This document shows positions 1 to 5,982 of a stretch of 17,998 nt of DNA, piece by piece. Source of the stretch: an uncultured Acetatifactor sp. (lineage in GTDB: Bacteria; Bacillota; Clostridia; Lachnospirales; Lachnospiraceae); NCBI GenBank assembly GCA_910584235.1, contig CAJTZD010000067.1:1-17998 (forward strand). Reading direction: 5' to 3'. Position 1 is the first letter of the stretch, and each line of letters opens with the position of its first letter. A program made the translations under genes and the position numbers. A model generated the notes under the pieces. The model ran no database searches. It had not been told where the DNA came from and worked only from the letters and a program-made list of their open reading frames with translations.

Positions 1-1
1 C

Positions 2-253
2 GCAGATAGCCAGGCAGCTTCGACGAGCACAAGCTTCGCAGATAGCCAGGCGGCCAGCACGAGCACGAGTTTTGCAGATAGCCAGGCGGCCAGCACGAGC
101 ACGAGCTTTGCAGATAGCCAGGCGGCCAGCACGAGCACGAGCTTCGCAGATAGCCAGGCAGCTTCGACGAGCACAAGCTTCGCAGATAGCCAGGCGGCCT
201 CAACCAGCACGAGCTTCGCAGATAGCCAGGCGGCCAGCGAGTCCGAGAGTGCC
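2..253 (+). repeat. 36-bp tandem repeat array (12-residue ADSQAASTSTSF unit), continuing upstream
   Basis: Six full copies of a 36-bp unit encoding ADSQAASTSTSF lie head to tail at 2, 38, 74, 110, 146 and 182. A degenerate seventh copy at 218-253 reads ADSQAASESESA. The first base of the window fits the end of a preceding copy, so the array extends upstream. Copies 1 and 5 (2-37 and 146-181) are identical over 36 bases and share variant codons absent from copies 2-4, which hints at a 144-bp higher-order unit. A phenylalanine in every unit is uncommon for such repeats. Confidence 0.93.
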
Positions 254-811
254 AGCACTTCAGCTAGTGCATCAGCCAGTGACACGGCCAGCACAGAGGC
301 ATCTACAGCAGCCAGCGACGCGGCCAGCACCTCAACTAGTGCAGCAGCCAGCGACGCGGCTAGCACCTCAGCTAGTGCAGCAGCCAGCGACGCGGCTAGC
401 ACCTCAGCTAGTGCAGCAGCCAGCGACGCAGCCAGCACAGAGGCATCCACAGCAGCCAGTGAAGCAGCCAGCATAGCGGCTTCTACAGCAGCCAGCGAGG
501 CGGCAGCGGCAGCAGATGATACCGTTACCATAGATGATGACACAACGCCTCTTGCGGATACGCCAAATGCGGATGATACGACAGGTCTTGAAGAAGAGGA
601 TACGCCGCCTCTGGCAGTAGAGGAAGAGGATAACGTGGACGATGTTGAACTTGAAGACGATATCACACCTCTTGCAAGTCCTACCGTAGTAGAGGGAGCG
701 AAGCATTGTATCTTCCACTTCCTGGAACTGATTCTGGCAGGTGGTACGGCGGCCTATGGTGCCGGCACTAACCGGAAAGACAGGAAGAAGATCAAAGAAC
801 TGAAGAAATGA
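2..811 (+). CDS. Serine-rich repeat glycoprotein adhesin, C-terminal part (5' end outside window)
   Basis: This is the C-terminal 269 residues of a cell-surface serine-rich repeat protein, the expected substrate of the accessory Sec system encoded just downstream. The frame is open from the window edge and stops at TGA 809-811; it has no start here because the gene begins upstream. Order of parts: twelve-residue Ser/Thr/Ala repeats (residues 1-168), an acidic stalk (about 172-223) rich in Asp and Glu with three PLA motifs (TTPLADTP, TPPLAVEE, ITPLASPT), then a hydrophobic stretch (about 235-252, starting near HCIFHFLELI) and a basic tail ending IKELKK. No LPXTG sortase motif is visible, so attachment may be non-canonical. 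The Ser and Thr residues are the likely O-glycan acceptors for the GtfA/GtfB enzymes encoded at 8192-13817. The identity rests on repeat composition plus context. It could be one of several SRRPs in the genome. Confidence 0.88.
   Translation, partial: ADSQAASTSTSFADSQAASTSTSFADSQAASTSTSFADSQAASTSTSFADSQAASTSTSFADSQAASTSTSFADSQAASESESASTSASASASDTASTEASTAASDAASTSTSAAASDAASTSASAAASDAASTSASAAASDAASTEASTAASEAASIAASTAASEAAAAADDTVTIDDDTTPLADTPNADDTTGLEEEDTPPLAVEEEDNVDDVELEDDITPLASPTVVEGAKHCIFHFLELILAGGTAAYGAGTNRKDRKKIKELKK
254..505 (+). repeat. Second, diverged 36-bp tandem repeat block (STSASAAASDAA-type)
   Basis: Seven 12-residue units follow in the same frame and with the same 36-bp period. They vary between STSASAAASDAA, STEASTAASDAA and SIAASTAASEAA. 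The copies at 362-397 and 398-433 encode the same peptide. The block lacks the Phe and Gln of the first array and is rich in Ala and Ser with one acidic residue per unit. It grades into an Ala run and then the Asp/Glu-rich stalk. Confidence 0.88.
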
Positions 812-829
812 AAGAGAGGATAAGCGGAT

Positions 830-976
830 ATGGCACATTTTCTGGAACATTTAACTTTAGGCTTTTGCTGGTGGGATATCCTGGGATTGACTCTTCTGAT
901 AGCTGCTGTTGTTTTTGTGGTAATCAGGAAAAAGAGCATAAAGCAGGAACTGAAAAAGCTGGAGGAAGGAAAGTAG
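830..976 (+). CDS. Small single-span membrane protein of unknown function, 48 aa
   Basis: An ATG at 830 follows an AGGA at 817-820 with a 9-nt spacer and opens a 48-residue frame ending TAG 974-976. It starts 18 nt after the adhesin stop. The protein begins MAHFLEHLTLGFCWWD, has one hydrophobic span (about residues 15-32) and ends in a basic, helix-prone tail (RKKSIKQELKKLEEGK). By the positive-inside rule the tail should be cytoplasmic. I do not recognise the family. Its position between the adhesin and secY2 suggests a role in adhesin export or anchoring. Streptococcal systems carry small SecE/SecG-like proteins (Asp4, Asp5) that are not otherwise evident in this window, so this could be an analogue, but nothing in the sequence proves that. 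Confidence 0.65.
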   Translation: MAHFLEHLTLGFCWWDILGLTLLIAAVVFVVIRKKSIKQELKKLEEGK

Positions 977-1015
977 ACCGAAAGCTAAACTCAAAAAGTA
1001 AATAGAGGAACGGTG

Positions 1016-1046
1016 TTAGTGACCATCTGGTAAAGGTGGTCACTAA
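1016..1046 (+). promoter_or_regulatory. Strong intergenic hairpin upstream of secY2
   Basis: A perfect 10-bp inverted repeat, TTAGTGACCA (1016-1025) and TGGTCACTAA (1037-1046), can extend inward by a G-U pair and two more pairs, leaving a 5-nt loop. It is the only strong stem-loop I noticed between genes. No U-run follows (next bases are TTGCCG), so it is not a classical intrinsic terminator. It sits between the adhesin/small-protein genes and secY2, where it could stabilise upstream mRNA, mark a processing site or reduce read-through. Confidence 0.55.
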
Positions 1047-1078
1047 TTGCCGTACTCGGGTATGATTGGGAGAAGAGC

Positions 1079-2290
1079 TTGAAACAAGTTGAAGAAAACG
1101 AAAAGGTAACAAAATATAAGCTGCTTTTTACGGCGATTATACTTGCGGTTTATACGGCAGGGAGGTTTATTCCTCTTTACGGAGTGAATACAGCCGTTTA
1201 TCAGGGAAGCAGGGTAGATGCCGACAGTCTGTTGATGCAGGTGATTGGAGGCGATAGTTATCAGTACTCGATTTTTGCGTTAGGGATATCCCCCTATATC
1301 ATTTCGAACCTGGTAAGTCAGTTAGGGATTCTCGGTATGAGTTCAGACTACAAAGCAAAAATGTCCCCAAGAAAGATACAGCGGATCATGCTGGCGGGAA
1401 TGCTGGGTCTATGTATCGTCCAGTCTTTTCTTAAAATAAACGGGCTGGAGTTCGTTGGAGAGGGAAATATTCTCTATCTGTTAAAGACAGTAGCATTTCT
1501 GGAATTGATAGTCGGTGCTATGCTTATATTCTGGATATCCGAACTGAATAAGAAATATGGGATTGGCGGTGCTACCGTAGTGATTCTCTTTAATATTAGT
1601 TCGGGGATAACGAATATAGTAAGGGGGCACACGGGAAAGGAAATGCTGATACCGCTTCTGCTATCTGCGGTAATGTTTCTGATAATGCTGATTTTAGAAA
1701 ATACGGAGAAAAGGATCCCTCTACAGAGAGTTTCCATCCATAATATTTACGCGGATAAAAATTATATGGCGATCAAGAGTAATCCGGTAGGCGTAATGCC
1801 GGTGATGTTCTCCACGGCTTTCTTTATGCTTCCTAGGCTGTTAGTGGATCTTTTGTGTTTTATCTCCCCTCAAAATGGGAATCTAGCCTGGTGGAGGGAC
1901 AATCTGGTATTGACGAAGCCGCTGGGACTTATGATCTATTTAGCCATTATCTATTTATTAACCATCGGTTTTGCGATGCTGCTGATCAATCCCAAGGACA
2001 CTATGGAGCAGTTCCTAAAGAGCGGGGACAGTATTGTGGATCTTCACGCCGGGAGGCCTACCAGAAGATATATACGCAAGACGTTGTTTCGCATGAGTTT
2101 TTTCAGTGCCACTGTGATGTGTGTATGTCTTGGACTCCCATTATTGTTGCAGATTTTAGGAAAAATAGAAAGTACGCTGTCCATGCTGCCATCTTCGATT
2201 ATGATGCTGTCAGGGCTGATGTGCAGCTTCGGAAGAGAGATTGTTGCAATTCACAGTTATGATGTATACGATCATTTTATATTTATATAG
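1079..2290 (+). CDS. secY2: Accessory Sec translocase channel subunit SecY2
   Basis: This is the membrane channel of the accessory Sec system, which passes the glycosylated SRRP across the cytoplasmic membrane with SecA2. The 403-residue protein is strongly hydrophobic with multiple spans, matching the 10-span SecY fold. FALGISPYIISNLVSQL (about residues 66-82) corresponds to the conserved SecY segment around the plug and TM2, and GGATVVILFNISSGI lies in a mid-protein span. It is slightly shorter than housekeeping SecY, which is usual for SecY2. The start is TTG at 1079, chosen because GGGAG at 1068-1072 lies 6 nt upstream; the ATG at 1062 is out of frame and stops after six codons. The stop TAG is followed 9 nt later by asp1. 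The gene order secY2-asp1-asp2-asp3-secA2 settles the SecY2 rather than SecY assignment. Confidence 0.95.
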   Translation: MKQVEENEKVTKYKLLFTAIILAVYTAGRFIPLYGVNTAVYQGSRVDADSLLMQVIGGDSYQYSIFALGISPYIISNLVSQLGILGMSSDYKAKMSPRKIQRIMLAGMLGLCIVQSFLKINGLEFVGEGNILYLLKTVAFLELIVGAMLIFWISELNKKYGIGGATVVILFNISSGITNIVRGHTGKEMLIPLLLSAVMFLIMLILENTEKRIPLQRVSIHNIYADKNYMAIKSNPVGVMPVMFSTAFFMLPRLLVDLLCFISPQNGNLAWWRDNLVLTKPLGLMIYLAIIYLLTIGFAMLLINPKDTMEQFLKSGDSIVDLHAGRPTRRYIRKTLFRMSFFSATVMCVCLGLPLLLQILGKIESTLSMLPSSIMMLSGLMCSFGREIVAIHSYDVYDHFIFI

Positions 2291-2299
2291 GGAGTCGAG

Positions 2300-3922
2300 A
2301 TGTTACATTTTATTCCGGCGTGGTATCAGGAAAATACATGGTCCGAAAGCGAACAGATCTGGTATGTAAGGCGCATGCATACGGAATTTGACGATTCAGT
2401 AAAGCAGGTTCAGCTGTTTCACCGCAGCGGCGCTTATCCCTATCAGATTCTGCTGCTCAGTTTTGCACCGAATTTTCGGCATTTCCTCCACAGGCAGGGC
2501 GTATATCATGCACCCTATTGGTCCTGTTTTGACGCTATACAGTGCGTTCGGAGAAAACGGGCGCGAGTGCTGTCTTTCCATGACCTGGCCTGGCCGGATA
2601 GAATTGAATTCATTTATTCATCTTTTGCTGTCATTGCGATGCTGCGGGGAGAAAAATACGCTCAGGTTGAATTTGGAGAGAACGGGAATCCGATTCGTAT
2701 TGATATTTATCAAAACGGCATCATCAGCCGCCGCAATCTGTATGATGACCGGGGCTTTGTCTCCAGCAGCATAGTTTATAAGGAGGGACAGCCATTCTAT
2801 CAGGATTATTACATGGAAAGCGGATCCTGGAAAATGCGTAGCTTTGAAGCAGACGGACATGTGGAGATTAATCCCAAGTATCCAGCTTTTTTGCTGCAAT
2901 ATGGCGATCGGGAAGAGGAAAGGCAGTTTGCCAAACGAACTTATGCAGAGATGGGCGAGGTTATCCGAGAGGTATTTAACGCGTATGTTCAGTTGACGGC
3001 AAAGGAAGATATTTTCTGTGTGGCCATGCATGAGCGGCATATAGAGTTTTTATCACAGGCATTGGAAAAGAGGAAAAGGATCCTGTCCTTTTTTGGGGAT
3101 CGGTATTCCGTGCGGAAGCATCCGGAGTCCATCGATGTGGTAGAAAGCGCCAATTACATTATTGTGGATTCCAGAGAGAATATGGAGCGATTGCACAGAG
3201 AGTCTGCGGGATTGCTCCAGAAGATGACAGATATCACTCCCTTTGATTCACGGGTGGATTTCGGAATCAGCCAGCAGCTCCATGTTCAGAAGATCATGAT
3301 ACCCATGGACGGAATCAGAGAGGAAGTCTTCCGCGAACTGATCCGGAATCTGGGAGAATATCTGAAGCATAACGAGAAAGCAAGGGTTCATCTTTTTACC
3401 AGAAAGGCGGAATGGGACAGAAAGCGCCAGCTTCTGGAGCAGACAAGGCGGGCTTTAAAAGAGGCAGGACTGGAGGAGGGCTGGGCGGCGGAAGAAGTTC
3501 CCAAGGGGACAGCGGAAAACGATCTGGATCAGGAGGAAGTGGTTCCGATAAAGTTCTTTGCAGAACAGTGCGTAGACGAACTGGCAGTGAGCAAATGTAT
3601 GCGGGAGCAGAGGGTTATGGTGGATCTGCGGGATACATCGGAAGTGTATCTGCAGATCATGGCCATCAGTATCGGAATTCCCCAGATTGTAAACCGGGAG
3701 ACGGAATTTGTAGAGCATGAGAAGAATGGGGTCGTGATAAGAAAGACGGAGGATTTAAACAATATCTTAAGTTATTATCTGGATAGCCTGGCAAACTGGA
3801 ACGAGGCGGTAGTATGCTCCTATGAACTGGGGAAAAGATATACTACAGAAAGGCTGCTTGAAAAATGGGGGGAGGTGATCCGGTTCATTGGACGAGATTC
3901 GTATACTACAGTTGGGCGATAA
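2300..3922 (+). CDS. asp1: Accessory Sec system protein Asp1
   Basis: Asp1 is a cytoplasmic, non-catalytic protein with a GT-B-like fold that forms a complex with Asp2 and Asp3 and couples SRRP glycosylation to export. The 540-residue length fits the family. The N-terminus MLHFIPAWY is typical, with a near-universal start of the type 'FxPAWY'. The C-terminal part (VDLRDTSEVYLQIMAISIGI onwards, about residues 436-520) resembles the nucleotide-sugar half of GT-B proteins without an obvious catalytic EX7E. The ATG at 2300 is preceded by GGAG (2291-2294) with a 5-nt spacer. Its 3' end overlaps the asp2 start by 35 nt, suggesting translational coupling. The assignment rests on sequence resemblance plus its place directly after secY2. 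Confidence 0.93.
   Translation: MLHFIPAWYQENTWSESEQIWYVRRMHTEFDDSVKQVQLFHRSGAYPYQILLLSFAPNFRHFLHRQGVYHAPYWSCFDAIQCVRRKRARVLSFHDLAWPDRIEFIYSSFAVIAMLRGEKYAQVEFGENGNPIRIDIYQNGIISRRNLYDDRGFVSSSIVYKEGQPFYQDYYMESGSWKMRSFEADGHVEINPKYPAFLLQYGDREEERQFAKRTYAEMGEVIREVFNAYVQLTAKEDIFCVAMHERHIEFLSQALEKRKRILSFFGDRYSVRKHPESIDVVESANYIIVDSRENMERLHRESAGLLQKMTDITPFDSRVDFGISQQLHVQKIMIPMDGIREEVFRELIRNLGEYLKHNEKARVHLFTRKAEWDRKRQLLEQTRRALKEAGLEEGWAAEEVPKGTAENDLDQEEVVPIKFFAEQCVDELAVSKCMREQRVMVDLRDTSEVYLQIMAISIGIPQIVNRETEFVEHEKNGVVIRKTEDLNNILSYYLDSLANWNEAVVCSYELGKRYTTERLLEKWGEVIRFIGRDSYTTVGR
3871..3879 (+). promoter_or_regulatory. Strong ribosome binding site that fixes the TTG start of asp2
   Basis: GGAGGTGAT at 3871-3879 is fully complementary to the 3' end of 16S rRNA and lies 8 nt before TTG 3888, inside the last codons of asp1. 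It supports the TTG as the real asp2 start. Confidence 0.8.
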
Positions 3923-5390
3923 GGATTGGAACGAAATCTATTCATTTCCCGGAGAAGTGAAAATTGAACATTGCGAAGCGTTTACAGAGACACCGAAAGC
4001 ACCTTATGATATCGTTTTCTTGGATCGGGCACCTCTAAGGGAGGAACTGGAGCCGTTGTATCGTGGAACCAAGGCTTATTCTCTGTTTGTGACCGAACAG
4101 GTAAAGCTGAAAGGGGACTCAAAAGATTATTTTGAGAGAAAGAAAGGAAAGCGGATCAGGAAAACTGAACTGGAGGAATTTTTGCAGAAAGATGCAAGAT
4201 TTTTCTATCCAAGACCGTATGGAGAAAAATTCAGATTGTGGGCTGTTGCAATTGCCCAGGGGTTTTCCGGTTCAGTCAAGTGGAATGGTGATTATAGCGT
4301 AGAACTGCAGGGAGAATATGGAAAAGAATTTCGGCAGATCGTTTATTGGCGCAATAATATTCCTGTATTTCAGGGACAGATGCTGGATCTTTGGCTGGAA
4401 TACAAAAAAGATCCGGAAGTGGAACTGGCTTTGTCCATAACGAAATTTGCCAGCGGGAGCATTTCGGACGTGATCGAGAGTTGGGAATTTCGGGAGAAAG
4501 ATTTGAACCAGATCGTTCAGATCGACAATAGACAGAGGGGCTGGCTCTTCGTGTCTCTCCGGGCCAAAGGAAGAGGAAAACTTCAGGTCATGGCCTTGCA
4601 TGATCGGTTCTCCAGGGGAAAGTATGGCCATTTCCTGCCAGGGGGGGAAAGGTATGTCACTTCCGGGCGGGAAGAAATTTTCTGCTATTTTAATCCGGGA
4701 GACAGGAAACCGCCTCTAAATGTTTTCTTCTCCGGGTATAAGACAAAACAGGGCTTTGAAGGATATTACATGATGGAAGGGATGGGGGCGCCTTATCTTC
4801 TGGTGGCGGAACCCAGGCTGGAGGGCGGAAGCTTTTATATGGGCTCCGAAGAGTATGAGCAGAAGATGGTGGACATGATTCGGCGATATATGAATGAATT
4901 GGGGTTTTCCTCGCATCAGCTGATTATGGCGGGACTTTCCATGGGCACCTACGGAGCCATGTACTATGGCTGTGATCTTCAGCCCCATGCAATTATCCTG
5001 GGGAAACCCCTGGCGAGTGTGGGAAACATCGCGAAAAATCTGCGGCTGCAGCGGCCGGGAAGTTTCGATACCTCCTTGGATGTGCTGCGGTATCTGAGCG
5101 GGAATACGGACAAGGGAGCCGTACAGAAGTTGAACGACAGGTTTTGGGAGAAGTTTGACGCCGCGAACTGGGAACACTCTAAATTCGCCGTGGCTTATAT
5201 GATAGAGGACGATTATGATTCGGACGCTTATAATACACTGATTTCCCATCTGGCTTCCTCGGGGGTTCAGGTGTATGGAAAAGGGCTCCACGGCAGGCAT
5301 AACGATAACAGCGGGGGGATCGTCAACTGGTTTGCCAGCCAGTACAAAAAAATTCTGCGAGAGGACTTTGGGAGAGTAAAGAGGGACTGA
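3888..5390 (+). CDS. asp2: Accessory Sec system protein Asp2 (GlcNAc O-acetyltransferase)
   Basis: Asp2 is a bifunctional cytoplasmic protein. It O-acetylates GlcNAc on the SRRP glycan through a Ser-acid-His triad, and with Asp1/Asp3 it is needed for export. The 500-residue product carries the alpha/beta-hydrolase nucleophile elbow GLSMG at residues 349-353 (Ser351). A C-terminal acidic cluster IEDDYD (439-444) and HGRHNDN with His468 and His471 are candidates for the acid and histidine. The catalytic machinery therefore looks intact, so acetylation is predicted. The start is TTG 3888, supported by a strong Shine-Dalgarno at 3871-3879, which gives MDEIRILQLGD. It overlaps asp1 by 35 nt in a different frame and ends 7 nt before asp3. 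Which acid and which His are catalytic is inferred from spacing, not shown. Confidence 0.93.
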   Translation: MDEIRILQLGDKDWNEIYSFPGEVKIEHCEAFTETPKAPYDIVFLDRAPLREELEPLYRGTKAYSLFVTEQVKLKGDSKDYFERKKGKRIRKTELEEFLQKDARFFYPRPYGEKFRLWAVAIAQGFSGSVKWNGDYSVELQGEYGKEFRQIVYWRNNIPVFQGQMLDLWLEYKKDPEVELALSITKFASGSISDVIESWEFREKDLNQIVQIDNRQRGWLFVSLRAKGRGKLQVMALHDRFSRGKYGHFLPGGERYVTSGREEIFCYFNPGDRKPPLNVFFSGYKTKQGFEGYYMMEGMGAPYLLVAEPRLEGGSFYMGSEEYEQKMVDMIRRYMNELGFSSHQLIMAGLSMGTYGAMYYGCDLQPHAIILGKPLASVGNIAKNLRLQRPGSFDTSLDVLRYLSGNTDKGAVQKLNDRFWEKFDAANWEHSKFAVAYMIEDDYDSDAYNTLISHLASSGVQVYGKGLHGRHNDNSGGIVNWFASQYKKILREDFGRVKRD

Positions 5391-5397
5391 CAGGCGT

Positions 5398-5982
5398 ATG
5401 GAATTACAGAGATGGAATATCTATTGGAATGAATATGTATCGGATACCTATCTTTACGGTTCGGAGATCACCTATCACAAAAAGGATGACGTAGAATTTT
5501 TGAATCATCTGATGTCTCCGGGAACCGTACTGAAGCAATGGTATTCTAAAACAAACTTTCAGATGCAGAAAATCGAGCCGGCTCTGCCGATGATAGATGG
5601 GGAGACTGACTATCAGATCGTCGTCAATATCGACTGCATGGAAGGGGAAAGCTGGCTGATGCGTCTTGTCTTTTATGACAGGTATGAGGCGGAGGCAGGG
5701 ATGGTTACCATAAGGGATCGGGTCACTAATTTTAAGTGCCCGCTGAAGACATACAGTTACAGACTGCAGCTTATCAACGGTGGAATGACGCATTTCCACT
5801 TTCATTCAGTGGTGATTCGGGAAATTGAGGATGAGACAGAGGGGAAAGCTAAGGCGGCTGAAAAAGCTATTAAATCAGGTAAGAAGCTATGGAGAAAGCA
5901 TGAAAGGACGGTCAGACGAGGAACTGGCTCATCTGACCCTGGAATTCAGAGAGCGTCTGGGGGCAGGGGAAAGCCTGGATGA
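5398..5982 (+). CDS. asp3: Accessory Sec system protein Asp3
   Basis: Asp3 is the small beta-rich member of the Asp1-2-3 complex; in streptococci the complex binds SecA2 and the adhesin. The 194-residue product starts MELQRWNIYWNE at ATG 5398, 7 nt after asp2. The recognisable Asp3 core runs to about residue 142, ending HFHFHSVVIREIED; family members are commonly around 150 residues. Residues 143-194 form a basic Lys/Arg/Gly-rich tail (GKAKAAEKAIKSGKKLWRK and onwards) encoded entirely within secA2 in another frame. That tail may be a by-product of the overlap rather than a conserved domain. The upstream ribosome binding site is weak (GAGGG about 12 nt away), so translation may be coupled to asp2. 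Confidence 0.88.
   Translation: MELQRWNIYWNEYVSDTYLYGSEITYHKKDDVEFLNHLMSPGTVLKQWYSKTNFQMQKIEPALPMIDGETDYQIVVNIDCMEGESWLMRLVFYDRYEAEAGMVTIRDRVTNFKCPLKTYSYRLQLINGGMTHFHFHSVVIREIEDETEGKAKAAEKAIKSGKKLWRKHERTVRRGTGSSDPGIQRASGGRGKPG
5811..5816 (+). promoter_or_regulatory. Ribosome binding site supporting the secA2 TTG start inside asp3
   Basis: GGTGAT at 5811-5816 lies 8 nt before TTG 5825 and within asp3. An in-frame ATG at 5831 is only 14 nt away and is the alternative. A later ATG at 5900 (GGAG 5 nt upstream) would cut off the N-terminal helix that matches SecA, so I reject it as the main start. Confidence 0.55.

Noticed and set aside
2..253. Regular 36-bp repeats as a CRISPR array
   Set aside because: Copies are directly adjacent without spacers and are in-frame protein-coding repeats.
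72..476. Arg/Pro/Gln-rich 134-residue open frame
   Set aside because: It is the out-of-phase reading of the 36-bp repeats of the adhesin; the in-phase serine-rich frame is the real one.
759..768. Palindrome GTGCCGGCAC
   Set aside because: Only 10 bp, inside the adhesin coding region, not repeated elsewhere that I saw; likely chance in GC-rich coding sequence.
404..850. 148-residue frame on the minus strand with Cys-rich C-terminus
   Set aside because: Antisense of the adhesin repeats and stalk; composition is explained by the repeats and there is no family resemblance.
1037..1066. Possible promoter: TGGTCA (1037-1042), 18-bp gap, TATGAT (1061-1066)
   Set aside because: Transcription would begin at about 1073, after the secY2 ribosome site at 1068-1072, so it could not yield a normally translated message; the -35 match is weak and lies in the hairpin.
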